Part shown: positions 14,229-22,292 of the stretch, one piece after another
Position numbering within the stretch: position 1 is the first letter of the stretch
Layout: the number at the start of each line of letters is the position of its first letter
Assembly (NCBI GenBank): GCA_003487665.1
Contig: DNFA01000015.1
Span: forward strand, 63,361 to 127,360
Length of the DNA: 64,000 nucleotides
Reading direction: 5' to 3'
Source of the DNA: Oscillibacter sp.
Lineage (GTDB): Bacteria; Bacillota; Clostridia; Oscillospirales; Oscillospiraceae
Program-made: the position numbers and the translations under genes
Notes under the pieces: model-generated
The model's database searches: none
Seen by the model: the letters and a program-made list of their open reading frames with translations, nothing else
What the model was told of the DNA's origin: nothing

Positions 14229-15730
14229 GACGGCAGCTTGAGCTTCTGGCCGGGACGGATCACGGTCGAACTCAAGCCGTTCAGCGTCATGATTTCCTTG
14301 TAGCGGTTGCCGTTGCCGAGACGCTTCTGGGCGATGCCCCAGAGAGAGTCGCCGGCGACCACCGTATAGACCGCCTGCTCCGCGCCAGAGTCGGCGCCGA
14401 TGTCGGCAGCATTGACCCAGCCGTAGACGGTGCAGCCGCCGCCCTGATTGACGAGGTGGTACGGGTGCTTCGCGCCCTTGGCGATACTCGTCACCTTGGC
14501 CTTGCCGGGTTTGCAGGGTACGCCGCTCGTCGCTTGGCTGCTGACGTAGTGCGTCTTGCCGTTGAACTGGACGATGTCACCGATCTTGTAGTCTGCGCCG
14601 CTTGTCTGACCGCCGGCGCTGGGCTTCGTCGGCGTGACGGGCGTGGCCGTTCCAGCGCCGTCGTACTTCGGGCGGCCATAGCCGACGATCTTCGCGCTGT
14701 TCAGCGCATAGCTGCGACGCGCACACTTGTTGCTGGTATTGCCCTCGATGGTGTAGACCTTCGAGGAATCTGCCTTCTCCACGAGGCCGGTGTGGGTGCA
14801 GTTGTCAATCGACGTTCCGAAGAAAATCTGATCGCCCACCTGCGGATTGGACGTGAAGAACTGCCCTTTCTGCTTGTAATACTTCGCAGACCAAGTGCAG
14901 CCAGCGCCGCAGGAGCGCTCGGGCTGGCATAGCAGCCGCAGGGCGTTCTCATAGCCAAACGCGGTCACGAAGCACCAGTCCACGAACATATCGCACCATT
15001 CGTAGCCGTTCTTCTTGCCGTTGTACCACTTCGGGTACTTTTCGTCGAAGTCTCTGGCGTACTTTGTCCAGTTCGCACGACCGGGGTTGGCAGTCTTGTT
15101 GTCGAGCTGGCTGTTGGTCGCCTTTTCGACGTAGCCGAGTTCGCCGATTGCGACGGCGACCACGGCGGAAGCGTAGCATTTGCTCACTCCAGACACTCCT
15201 TTCTGGGCCGTGGAGTCGGTGGCATACTTGTCGTAGAACTTCTGGCCGAAACCGGCGCGGCGGGTCTTCGCCGCCTCACTCTGGTCTGCCGGCCGCTCGA
15301 AGTTCAGCAGGACGCTATCGGATGCAGCCCGCACGGTCTTCGCCGTTTTCAGTGTCGAGATGACGACCGTGTAGCCTTGCAACTCGTTCCAGAGGAAATC
15401 GAGCTGCATCTCCAAGTCGCCGATGCTCTTGCCCTTCTTCTTGGCAAAGTCGAGCAGGTTCTTCTTCCGACTCCAATATGTCCACTGCGCCAGACCGTAG
15501 CCGGCGCTATCTTTCACGAAGTTCTGGTACGTCCCGTTGTCCACCGCAGCCGTGTAGGCGGCGTCGGTGAAGCTGAGGGACTTCTCGTAGCTGTTTTGCA
15601 GGTTGGTGGGAATCAGGCAGCTTTCCGCATACAAGTTCCCCATCAGACCGGCAATCCCGCAATCAGGTAGTCCCTTGGCTTTCAGGTAGTTCCAGATCTT
15701 CTCTTCATTTGTGCTTCCAATCAGCGACAT
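14225..15730 (-). CDS. Endolysin: tail-lysozyme-like, CHAP and LysM domains
   Basis: A 501-residue peptidoglycan hydrolase with several domains. Residues ~5-170 resemble phage tail lysozyme domains (AGLMGNLYAES with Glu36, then GYGLAQWT). Residues ~185-350 are a CHAP amidase/peptidase with Cys246 in YEWCDMFVDW and His313 in CTHTGLV. Residues ~375-440 form an SH3-like wall-binding module, and 454-500 is a LysM repeat (YTVVAGDSLWGIAQKRLG). Two catalytic domains should cut both glycan and peptide. No signal peptide is seen, so release would need a holin. The ATG at 15730 follows AGGAG at 7 bases. Confidence 0.9.
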   Translation of the reverse strand: MSLIGSTNEEKIWNYLKAKGLPDCGIAGLMGNLYAESCLIPTNLQNSYEKSLSFTDAAYTAAVDNGTYQNFVKDSAGYGLAQWTYWSRKKNLLDFAKKKGKSIGDLEMQLDFLWNELQGYTVVISTLKTAKTVRAASDSVLLNFERPADQSEAAKTRRAGFGQKFYDKYATDSTAQKGVSGVSKCYASAVVAVAIGELGYVEKATNSQLDNKTANPGRANWTKYARDFDEKYPKWYNGKKNGYEWCDMFVDWCFVTAFGYENALRLLCQPERSCGAGCTWSAKYYKQKGQFFTSNPQVGDQIFFGTSIDNCTHTGLVEKADSSKVYTIEGNTSNKCARRSYALNSAKIVGYGRPKYDGAGTATPVTPTKPSAGGQTSGADYKIGDIVQFNGKTHYVSSQATSGVPCKPGKAKVTSIAKGAKHPYHLVNQGGGCTVYGWVNAADIGADSGAEQAVYTVVAGDSLWGIAQKRLGNGNRYKEIMTLNGLSSTVIRPGQKLKLPS

Positions 15731-15742
15731 TTCATGTCTCCT

Positions 15743-16189
15743 TTACTGGTCGCGGTTCTTCTGTTCAGCGGTGAACGACGGCTCGAAGTCCTGCGCGGGC
15801 TGCTGTGCCTCGCGCTCCATTCTCTGCCGGTCTTCCTCCGCCCATTTCCGATCCTGCTGTTTATCCTTGGTGGTCTTGATCCAGCCCATAACGCCGCACT
15901 CGCCGCCGAGCAGGGCAAAGACGCACTGGCAGAGCGTGTCAGGGATGCCGCCGGTCGTTTCATACAGCGTGAGCATACGGTGCGTGAACCAGACAAGCGA
16001 TACGCCGATGATGACCAGAATCAAGTCCATCGTTTTGATGCCCTTCTTCTTCACGTTCATCTGCGGTTCAACGCGGCGCCGCGCCGTGCGATTGCGGATG
16101 CGCGACGCGATGTTGCTCACCAGCCACGAAATGACGACGCCAAGCAGGAAGCCGGCGGCGCAGAACAGGACGATATTCAGGACGCTCAT
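15743..16189 (-). CDS. Holin candidate with several membrane segments
   Basis: A 148-residue protein with hydrophobic segments at about 5-25 (VLFCAAGFLLGVVISWLV), 54-72 (MDLILVIIGVSLVWFTHRM) and 84-104, then a charged C-terminal tail with Gln/Glu/Arg. Position directly upstream of the endolysin and the topology fit a holin. Confidence 0.6.
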   Translation of the reverse strand: MSVLNIVLFCAAGFLLGVVISWLVSNIASRIRNRTARRRVEPQMNVKKKGIKTMDLILVIIGVSLVWFTHRMLTLYETTGGIPDTLCQCVFALLGGECGVMGWIKTTKDKQQDRKWAEEDRQRMEREAQQPAQDFEPSFTAEQKNRDQ

Positions 16190-16201
16190 ACGCCCGCCTC
16201 C

Positions 16202-16624
16202 TTACTTTTTCAGCGGCAGAGCATCGACACCCTCAACGATGATGTCTGCATCTCCGTTCCCGCCGAGTCCCTTGTGGTAGCAGTCGTGCATGGCGTGAAA
16301 GCGGCGTCTGTCGTCGTAGGAAATCTCTCCCTTGGCGATGTATCCCTGCCCGAGATAAAGTACCCTGTCGAGCAGGATCTGCTTCAGTGCCTCGGACTGA
16401 GCGGCATCGCTGCTACGAAGGCGCTTGATGTCCTCCTGCAAACCGGCGATCGTCTTTGTCAGTTCAGCGGTCTTATCCGCTTTCTCCTCCTCGCGGTCTT
16501 CCTTCGCCGCCTTTCGGCCAGCTTTGAACTTCCACCGTTCATTGATGCCGTTGATAACGGCCGCTCCTGCCGCGCCGCCGGCCACAGCCATCAGCACGGC
16601 GGTCAAGATTTCTCCGATATTCAT
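16202..16624 (-). CDS. Lysis-cassette membrane protein with coiled coil
   Basis: A 140-residue protein with an N-terminal Gly/Ala-rich membrane segment (residues ~5-25), a charged coiled coil (about 35-85) and a conserved-looking C-terminus (YLGQGYIAKGEISYDDRRRF ... HKGLGGNGDAD). Proteins of this type are common just before phage holins in Gram-positive phages; their role is unclear. Confidence 0.6.
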   Translation of the reverse strand: MNIGEILTAVLMAVAGGAAGAAVINGINERWKFKAGRKAAKEDREEEKADKTAELTKTIAGLQEDIKRLRSSDAAQSEALKQILLDRVLYLGQGYIAKGEISYDDRRRFHAMHDCYHKGLGGNGDADIIVEGVDALPLKK

Positions 16625-16720
16625 ACTCTCGTACCTCTCTCAACAGTTTCTTGGTTTGGACTCGCTCTTCGCCGGTGAACCGGGTAACTGCATGGCGAGA
16701 GGCATCCAGATTGCGTTCAT

Positions 16721-16754
16721 GTAAAACGGGAGCCGGTCAGAACGACCGGCTCCC
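16721..16754 (-). terminator. Terminator between tail-fibre and lysis genes
   Basis: A perfect 11-pair stem (GGGAGCCGGTC / GACCGGCTCCC) with a 5-base loop is followed on the minus strand by GTTTTAC. It could lower read-through from the tail operon into the lysis genes. The next 96 bases show no credible gene start. Confidence 0.75.
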
Positions 16755-16766
16755 GCCGCTGGGAGG

Positions 16767-16883
16767 TCAGATCTCCACCTCACAGGCTTCCAGGATCTCC
16801 TCGACCTGCTTACGCAGGCGAGCGGGCACCTGGTCGATGGTCTTCTTGCCCTTGATAATCAGGGTAGCGTACACAACAGCCAT
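16767..16883 (-). CDS. CD1375-like mini-protein (copy 1)
   Basis: A 38-residue protein beginning MAVVYATLIIKGKKTIDQVP after GGAGGA. The pattern (A-x-x-YATLI-x-KG-x-KTI-x-x-VP) is that of the CD1375 family of very small phage proteins found between tail and lysis genes. Function unknown. A paralogue lies 53 bases upstream. Confidence 0.75.
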   Translation of the reverse strand: MAVVYATLIIKGKKTIDQVPARLRKQVEEILEACEVEI

Positions 16884-16936
16884 TTCGTCTTCCTCCTTTC
16901 TCAGCAGATATTTAAGACAAAACTCGCGGAGGGCGC

Positions 16937-17047
16937 TCATACGGCGTCCTCTGCGAGCAGAGCCTCCACGGCTGCCCGGAGCCTCTCCGGGACATCTTCG
17001 ATGGTCTTCTCACCCTTGCGAATCAGGGTCGCGTAAATTCTTGCCAT
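16937..17047 (-). CDS. CD1375-like mini-protein (copy 2)
   Basis: A 36-residue protein, MARIYATLIRKGEKTIEDVP followed by a short helix. It shares the same pattern as its neighbour at 16767-16883, so the pair looks like a tandem duplication. It follows the DUF4376-like gene by 4 bases. Confidence 0.75.
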   Translation of the reverse strand: MARIYATLIRKGEKTIEDVPERLRAAVEALLAEDAV

Positions 17048-17051
17048 AGCT

Positions 17052-17633
17052 TTATCCCTCCGTAGCCGAAGTCGCTGCGATGACCTGCTCGTAGACATCG
17101 CACAATGCCATCTGAGTTTCGGTCATCTGGTTCTCCAGAGACGAGATCTTATCCGCAAACGCACCGTCGCTGACCGCGGTGGTGATACTGGTGAGCTGCG
17201 CCGTCGCGGCGTCGAGGATCGTCTTCATCTGCGCGGTCAGGTCTTCCGGCAGGTTGTCGCCATACTGGATGGCGCCAATGACGGCATTGTCCGTCTCGCG
17301 CTTAATCCACTTCTTCAGGAGGTTGCAGTAGGTCGTGTGCTTCGTGACGTAGTTCTTGTAAGCTGCGTACAACACAACCACATCGGCGGCAGAATAGGTC
17401 TTGACCTCCCCACCGTCACAGTGATACTGCTGCTCCTTTGCGCCGAGGGTGACGGCGGTAAACATGGATTCGATATTCGCCTGATCGTGCGTCTCCAGAG
17501 AGAAATGCTCCGTCCCACCGCTCAGTTCTACGTCGATACCGGCGTAGATCTTCTGCTGGCAGGTTTCGTTCGCCATGCTGAGCTGCTTCTCGGACAGCGT
17601 CAGCAGGTCATCCTTTCTCCATACGAGTCCCAT
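17052..17633 (-). CDS. DUF4376-like tail-associated protein
   Basis: A 193-residue protein with a DUF4376-like block: YSAADVVVLYAAYKNYVTKH followed by TTYCNLLKKWI. DUF4376 occurs in tail-fibre assembly and tail-end proteins. The N-terminal half is beta-rich and the C-terminal half helical. It lies directly after the DGR-diversified protein and may help assemble or bind it. Confidence 0.65.
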   Translation of the reverse strand: MGLVWRKDDLLTLSEKQLSMANETCQQKIYAGIDVELSGGTEHFSLETHDQANIESMFTAVTLGAKEQQYHCDGGEVKTYSAADVVVLYAAYKNYVTKHTTYCNLLKKWIKRETDNAVIGAIQYGDNLPEDLTAQMKTILDAATAQLTSITTAVSDGAFADKISSLENQMTETQMALCDVYEQVIAATSATEG

Positions 17634-17645
17634 GACTTTCCCTCC

Positions 17646-18923
17646 TTACTGGAACGCGCCACTCACGCCGGAGATATATCCGCCGGCGGATGTGCCGCGC
17701 TCCACAGTGATGCGGAAGTTGAACGCAGCGCCGTTTACCGCGGTCTTATTCTTGAACACGATGTTGGCGCCGCTCTTGACCTCCGCCGTGACATCCTGCC
17801 ACACCGGGCTGGTGTCCTTCGCGTTGTTGGTTGCCTCGACCTTGTAGACCGCGCCGGCCGGGATCTGCCCCACGACCGACATGACCGCCGCCGTGATGTC
17901 GCCGGACACCGCCAGCGGCGTCTTCAGCGTGATGGTCGCCTTGTGGACGGCTTTCGTGAAGGTGGCCGTGAAGGTCGCACTCGCCTTGCCGTCGCTCACT
18001 TCGATGGTGATGGTGTGCGTTCCGTTCAGGATCTTCTGGAACTCTGCCGCGGTGCTGGCACACTCGAAGGTGAGCTGCGTACCGCTGGTGACATTCGTGC
18101 GCGTCTTCTTCACGGCACCGTCCAGCTTTTCCGTGACCGTCAACTTGTCGCCGTCGGCATCGTTGGGCGTGTACTTGAAGCTGAACGCCGCCGTCTTACT
18201 GCCGAGGTTCACGCCACTCGCACCGCTGGTACTGGTGATAGTCGGGGGCGTATTCGTAGATACGGTGCCGTCATCAGAGACCAAGAGTGTAGAGGGAAGA
18301 ATCAAAGCGGGGCGGATGCCGTACGAATTGGATGCGTTGTCGTAGTAGTAGTCGCCATTGGAGTAGACGTACCACACGCTGCTGGTGTAGTTGGTGTACG
18401 GGGAGCGGAGCCACCAGTAGGCGGCCGAGCCGTTCAGGTTCGCAATACGCTTATTGTTGGCGGACGTGCCGGTCCCAGACTCAAAGTAGGACAGCTTCGC
18501 GCCATCCACCGGGAAGTAGCTGTAGTCGCTGGTCGTCCAGCCTACTTCGTAACCCGACAGCAGGAAGATCTTCGCGGACAGGCCGTTCGCGCCGCTCTGG
18601 TCGGTGCCGCCAGAGCCGCCGTTCTTGCGGTACGGGATCTTCACCTGCTTGATGGCATCCCTGATGTTGCTCTCAAACAGGTTCAGGAACGTGTTGTTCA
18701 GGTAGGTGTGGATGTCGCTGCTTTCGTACTTGTTGATGTTTCCGCTCTGCCAGACGCGGTTCTCGTAGATGTCCTTCATCAACAGCCAAGTGCCGTTGCA
18801 AGAGTCATCGTACAGAGAACTCGGCTTGCCCTGATGGACAACGATGAACTCTTTTGCCGTACCGTTGACTTTCAGCTTGACGGTGCTGCCGACGGCCTTG
18901 GTGCTCAAAAGCACATTTGCCAT
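17646..18923 (-). CDS. DGR variable protein (DUF6273-like C-type-lectin fold, Ig-like tail)
   Basis: A 425-residue virion protein diversified by the retroelement. Residues ~1-215 match the DUF6273/C-lectin-type variable domain: TWLLMKDIYENRVW, LLSGYEVGW, then AAYWWLRSP and GIRPALILPS. The variable repeat covers residues 166-206. Twelve residues (169, 176, 179, 181, 182, 185, 187, 191, 193, 194, 195, 201) differ from the template, all at template Asn codons. Residues ~225-425 are two Ig/cadherin-like repeats (NDADGDKLTVTEKLDG; HTITIEVSDGKASATF). The variable site is thus internal rather than C-terminal. The ATG follows AAGGAGG. It is the gene after the reverse transcriptase, in the tail-fibre region, so it is probably a receptor-binding protein. 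Confidence 0.9.
   Translation of the reverse strand: MANVLLSTKAVGSTVKLKVNGTAKEFIVVHQGKPSSLYDDSCNGTWLLMKDIYENRVWQSGNINKYESSDIHTYLNNTFLNLFESNIRDAIKQVKIPYRKNGGSGGTDQSGANGLSAKIFLLSGYEVGWTTSDYSYFPVDGAKLSYFESGTGTSANNKRIANLNGSAAYWWLRSPYTNYTSSVWYVYSNGDYYYDNASNSYGIRPALILPSTLLVSDDGTVSTNTPPTITSTSGASGVNLGSKTAAFSFKYTPNDADGDKLTVTEKLDGAVKKTRTNVTSGTQLTFECASTAAEFQKILNGTHTITIEVSDGKASATFTATFTKAVHKATITLKTPLAVSGDITAAVMSVVGQIPAGAVYKVEATNNAKDTSPVWQDVTAEVKSGANIVFKNKTAVNGAAFNFRITVERGTSAGGYISGVSGAFQ
18306..18428 (-). repeat. DGR variable repeat (VR)
   Basis: This 123-base segment matches the template repeat at 20401-20523 except at 13 positions. In coding orientation 12 differences are at template adenines (A to T or A to G) and one is C to T (silent, AAC to AAT). 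The 3' end, GGCATCCGCCCCGCT, is invariant and GC-rich as expected of an initiation-of-mutagenic-homing site. One base beyond the repeat (18305 against 20400) differs and the next four match again. Confidence 0.95.
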
Positions 18924-18947
18924 TTCGTTTTTCCTCCTTGATAAGAG

Positions 18948-20153
18948 TTAAGAGTCAGCCCACGGAGGAACGTCCGTGGGGCGTTGGGCATAAGAAAAGG
19001 AGCCGGATTTCTCCGTCTCCCTGTTCTGATGCTGTTTCTTGTAGAGGTTGCGGCATTGGCGAAGCCTTCGCTTATCGCGTACCGCACGGTTTCCGTTGAG
19101 TTTCCGGTGGATCTCCACCGGCTCACCGATGATAGCCTCCACCTTCTTTGCGTATTTCGCCCGCAGCTCGTGCGTATCGCCGTATGCCGCGTGTGCGTCC
19201 CACGCTCCGAAACTCTGGAGGATAGCGTCCTTCGTAACCTCGCCGCGCTTGTAGGCTTCCTCCCAGAACTTCACCTTCGCACGGATTCGCTGGATGCTGT
19301 CCCGTCGAAGTTTCTGGATGATGCCACCGCTTTCGGTAATGTACGAATGGAAGCCGAGGAAGTCGATGCCGTTCCTCAGCGGAAAGATGCCAGTCTTCTG
19401 GTTCAGCTCCAAGCCCCAGCCGTCCATCAGCGCCCGAATGTCCTTCAGGATCTCCTTCAACCGCTGTTTGTCTGAGAGGATGACGTAGAAGTCATCCATG
19501 TATCGCCCGTAATACTTCAGGCGGTATTTCTCTTTCATCAGGTGGTCGAACTCGTCCAGAAACATCAGAGCGAGTAGCTGGCTGGTCTGGTAGCCGAGGG
19601 GCAGCCCGTCGGTCGTATTGATGTAGACGCACAGCAGGTCATAGATCTGCGGGTCTACGCCACGCTTATCGAGCAGCGCCTTCAGTTTGCGTTTCAGCTT
19701 GTCGTGGTCGATGCTGGCAAAGAAGTGATGCACGTCTCCTTTGAGAATCCACCCATCGGTTCCGCGCATTTCTCGCCGGTAGTAATCGACCATGTGCTGC
19801 TTCAGCCGCATCAAACCATCGTTGGTGCCTTTGCCGGTCTGACTGGCGAAATTGTCCCGAATGAAGCTCTTCGTGATGGCTTCGTACAGGATGTTGTCCA
19901 CGACCGCGTGGAGGACGACTTTGTCCACGAACGCGGGTGCTTGGACGAGCCGCTTCTTCGGCTCATAGACATAAAACACCTCAAACCTGCTCGGAACGTA
20001 GGTCTTGGTGTGCAGGATCGTTGACAGCTTCTCGGTGCAGGCCAGAACATTTTGCTCGTACTGAGCCGTTCCGGGCTTTGACCGTTTCCGCTTTCTGGCC
20101 TCCAAGTAAGCTGCGTACAGCGTTTCAAAGCTGCACATCTCTTGATAGGTCAT
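18948..20153 (-). CDS. DGR reverse transcriptase
   Basis: A 401-residue reverse transcriptase of the group II intron/DGR lineage. Landmarks: RLVQAPAFVDKVV and IRDNFASQTGKGT (motifs 1-2), WILKGDVHHFF with Asp140 (motif 3), LPLGYQTSQLLA (residues 184-195; the [I/L]GxxxSQ form typical of DGR enzymes), YGRYMDDFYVIL with catalytic YMDD at 218-221, and LELNQKTGIFPLRNGIDFLGF. There is no maturase or endonuclease domain. The start at 20153 (MTYQEMCSFETLY) is preferred; the frame stays open to a GTG at 20390, but that extension abuts the template repeat. It copies template RNA with adenine-directed errors into the variable gene 24 bases downstream. Confidence 0.95.
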   Translation of the reverse strand: MTYQEMCSFETLYAAYLEARKRKRSKPGTAQYEQNVLACTEKLSTILHTKTYVPSRFEVFYVYEPKKRLVQAPAFVDKVVLHAVVDNILYEAITKSFIRDNFASQTGKGTNDGLMRLKQHMVDYYRREMRGTDGWILKGDVHHFFASIDHDKLKRKLKALLDKRGVDPQIYDLLCVYINTTDGLPLGYQTSQLLALMFLDEFDHLMKEKYRLKYYGRYMDDFYVILSDKQRLKEILKDIRALMDGWGLELNQKTGIFPLRNGIDFLGFHSYITESGGIIQKLRRDSIQRIRAKVKFWEEAYKRGEVTKDAILQSFGAWDAHAAYGDTHELRAKYAKKVEAIIGEPVEIHRKLNGNRAVRDKRRLRQCRNLYKKQHQNRETEKSGSFSYAQRPTDVPPWADS

Positions 20154-20400
20154 AAACTCGCTTCTTTGCTGTTGTTGCTTCCTCTGGTCTGGGTATAGGG
20201 CAAGCTCCAGACCAGCCATCACTCCTAACACCGGTCGTCTTGCCCCCGGCAGCCGCAGCATCCAAGTCGGGATGGCGAGCCTCGGTGTGATGTGTTTATC
20301 GTCCATCCATGCACAGACGGGCGACAGGATATGACTCCCTTTGATGATGGTGTACTGTGTTCGTCCCATCGGAGGGATTACTAATCTCACTTTCCATCAG
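20154..20400 (-). other. Spacer between template repeat and reverse transcriptase
   Basis: These 247 bases show no gene of their own. In studied DGRs the RNA downstream of the template is needed for priming and structure, so this spacer is likely part of the functional template RNA. The first bases next to the template (TGAT after one mismatch) are shared with the variable gene. Confidence 0.5.
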
Positions 20401-20523
20401 AGCGGGGCGGATGCCGTTCGAGTTGGATGCGTTGTTGTTGTTGTAGTTGCCATTGGAGTTGACGTTCCACACGTTGTTGGTGTTGTTGGTGTTCGGGGAG
20501 CGGAGCCACCAGTTGGCGGCCGA
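20401..20523 (-). repeat. DGR template repeat (TR)
   Basis: This non-coding 123-base segment is 110/123 identical to the variable repeat. Read in the frame of the variable protein it contains 16 Asn codons (AAC/AAT), the usual design of a template whose adenines are mutated. It lies between the Avd-like gene and the reverse transcriptase. A perfect 6-pair hairpin (GGCGGA / TCCGCC, 20546-20561) lies just upstream. Confidence 0.95.
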
Positions 20524-20572
20524 TGCGAGTCATACCCTAACTCAAGGCGGATGCCTCCGCCATGAACCCTGA

Positions 20573-21163
20573 TTACTTCCGTGCGGACTGGGCTGCGGAG
20601 CAGGCGGACATCACCAGATTGTAGAGGCTCCTGTCCTCCTTTTCCTTTGCTTCCGAACGGAGCTTGTTGGCTCTGCCGCGGTCTCCCTTCAGCCACGCCA
20701 TCGCCATATACTTGACGTCTGTGACTTTCTTGGTCCAGACGCCTGCCTTCTTCACGCTGATGATGCCTTCGTCCATACAGATCGTGATATACTCCAGCAG
20801 CAGTGAGCAGCCGTCCACCACTTCCTCGATCTTGTGGATTCTATCCTCATACGCCACCACGAAGTTCGTGTTGTTGGCGCGATGGATGTCCGTCAGGATC
20901 TTTTTCGCGGTTTCGCGCATATCCTCTCCATACATTCGGAAGGTACTCTTTGTGAAGCCCTCCTTGTCCTTGGTGTCAAGGACGTGTACGACCTCTTGGC
21001 AGACCATCTTGACATCGCAGATGTCGTCGAGCTCGGCAACCCGTGTGATAATTGCTCGAACGTCGGCCTTGCTGATGTCGCCGGAGACAACTCTTGTCGC
21101 CTGCTTGGTGTACTTCAGAAGCTCCCTTGCTCTGTTGCCAAGCAGAAACTCCTTATCGGCCAT
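20573..21163 (-). CDS. Avd-like DGR accessory protein
   Basis: A 196-residue helical protein encoded directly before the template repeat. It contains FTKSTFRMYGEDMRETAKKI and WTKKVTDVKYMAMAWLKGD, patterns seen in DGR-linked helical-bundle proteins of gut phages. It is longer than the compact Avd of Bordetella phage BPP-1 but sits in the same place. Avd binds the reverse transcriptase and template RNA during mutagenic homing. Its start overlaps the upstream gene by 11 bases. Confidence 0.8.
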   Translation of the reverse strand: MADKEFLLGNRARELLKYTKQATRVVSGDISKADVRAIITRVAELDDICDVKMVCQEVVHVLDTKDKEGFTKSTFRMYGEDMRETAKKILTDIHRANNTNFVVAYEDRIHKIEEVVDGCSLLLEYITICMDEGIISVKKAGVWTKKVTDVKYMAMAWLKGDRGRANKLRSEAKEKEDRSLYNLVMSACSAAQSARK

Positions 21164-21407
21164 GTCTGCACTTCCTTTCCAGGCATTGCCCGTTTAATAC
21201 GGCAGCCAGATCTTCAGGCTCGCCGATGAAAATGCAGCAGTCGCTCTTGACGGTCAGCGTCCCATAATTTTGAGCGTGGGTCATGCCGCAGATGACAAGA
21301 TCGGTGCTGCGTCTGAGGTCGCACGGCGGCGTGATCGCTGAGAACAAGTTCCCGATGATGCAGGAAATTTCATCAGCGGGGCGCGAGAAAATGATTTCCT
21401 CTGCCAT
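21153..21407 (-). CDS. Hypothetical protein upstream of the DGR
   Basis: The start at 21407 (MAEEIIFSRPADE) overlaps the stop of the upstream gene (ATGA). The 84-residue product has a mixed alpha/beta make-up (LVICGMTHAQNYGTLTV, CCIFIGEPEDLAAVL) and no recognised family. It lies between the tail-fibre cluster and the Avd-like gene. Confidence 0.6.
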   Translation of the reverse strand: MAEEIIFSRPADEISCIIGNLFSAITPPCDLRRSTDLVICGMTHAQNYGTLTVKSDCCIFIGEPEDLAAVLNGQCLERKCRHGR

Positions 21408-21793
21408 CAGAACTCGATCCTGCCAAGCGATGCGTTCCATACGCCGGTCACGTTGACCGCACTCAGGTCGGTGAAGCCGACGCTGAACGGATTTTTCGTG
21501 ATCTCCGTGCCGTACTTCAGCTCGATAGCCTTGACGGCTGCGTCAACAGCCGCGATGGAAGCGCGGATGTCGCCATGCGCGGTTTCGTCCGTGTTGTGCG
21601 CCGCCACATCCTGATCGACGAGTTCGTCGGTCTGTTTCCTCGTGTAAGCATCAACGTCGGGGCGCTGAGATGCGGTCAGTTTGCCGTTCGCGTCCAGCGT
21701 TGCGAGCCCACTCGGCGTACCGACCTGTTCGTTGGTCAGATACTTGCTGTCATCGGTCTGAGCCTGACCGACATTTACGGTTCCATAAGCCAT
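21407..21793 (-). CDS. Short tail-fibre-like protein
   Basis: A 128-residue protein with YLTNEQVGTPSGLATLDANG, a motif common in phage tail-fibre proteins with collagen- or adhesin-like repeats, then a helical segment and a C-terminal beta strand. It begins MAYGTV after a good ribosome site and belongs to the fibre cluster. Confidence 0.6.
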   Translation of the reverse strand: MAYGTVNVGQAQTDDSKYLTNEQVGTPSGLATLDANGKLTASQRPDVDAYTRKQTDELVDQDVAAHNTDETAHGDIRASIAAVDAAVKAIELKYGTEITKNPFSVGFTDLSAVNVTGVWNASLGRIEF

Positions 21794-21802
21794 ATCGTCT
21801 GG

Positions 21803-22213
21803 TTACTCCTTTCCCTGATTCAGCCAGTATTCCGCGGAAATAGCGGCGGCCGGAGCGGTCTTCGCCCATACGCGGATCTTCCCCGCCAACGTCTGGTTGG
21901 TCGGAGACATCCCGCAGGCGATAGCCGCTGCCTGACTGTTCGGCGCAATGGCAATGTCAACACGGTCTTTCGCCGTGATTCCCGCCACAACGATGTCGCA
22001 ATAACTCGGATAATCTTCCGAGTTCTCGTCGATTCCCCAGCCGGTAGTCGGAATCGTGATTGCCTTCGTGTTCTGCTTGTCGGCCTTCACGTCCTCCATT
22101 TCCTGCATCGCTTCCGTCACGGTCTGCGCCAGATTGGCTACCAGACCGTTCGTAAAGCTCTTCGCCGCTTCCGCACAGGCTTTCAGATGTTTCAGGTATG
22201 TCAATTTACCCAT
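21803..22213 (-). CDS. Tail-fibre-associated protein with shared beta domain
   Basis: A 136-residue protein with an N-terminal helix (YLKHLKACAEAAKSF) and a C-terminal domain ITIPTTGWGIDEN ... CDIVVAGIT ... NQTLAGKIRVWAK. A matching domain (ITIPHTGW ... VQTLAGALRFWAK) occurs in the tail-collar protein at 25231-26265. The shared domain may bind a common tail partner or receptor. Confidence 0.6.
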   Translation of the reverse strand: MGKLTYLKHLKACAEAAKSFTNGLVANLAQTVTEAMQEMEDVKADKQNTKAITIPTTGWGIDENSEDYPSYCDIVVAGITAKDRVDIAIAPNSQAAAIACGMSPTNQTLAGKIRVWAKTAPAAAISAEYWLNQGKE

Positions 22214-22292
22214 GCGTTACTACCTCCAAGATGGATAATCACGGGGCGAGGGTTTTGCCCTCGCCCCTTTTCAGTCTACGCTGTGATTACGC

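Noticed and set aside
16625..16727. 26-residue frame starting at the end of the 16721-16754 terminator
   Set aside because: The ATG lies in the terminator T-run and has no ribosome site.
17337..18941. Long plus-strand open frame opposite the variable protein
   Set aside because: It is a shadow of the minus-strand variable gene with no ribosome site and Arg/Val-rich composition.
20154..20390. Extension of the reverse transcriptase to a GTG at 20390
   Set aside because: The extra 79 residues look unlike RT sequence, abut the template repeat and have no ribosome site; the ATG at 20153 starts a typical DGR RT N-terminus.
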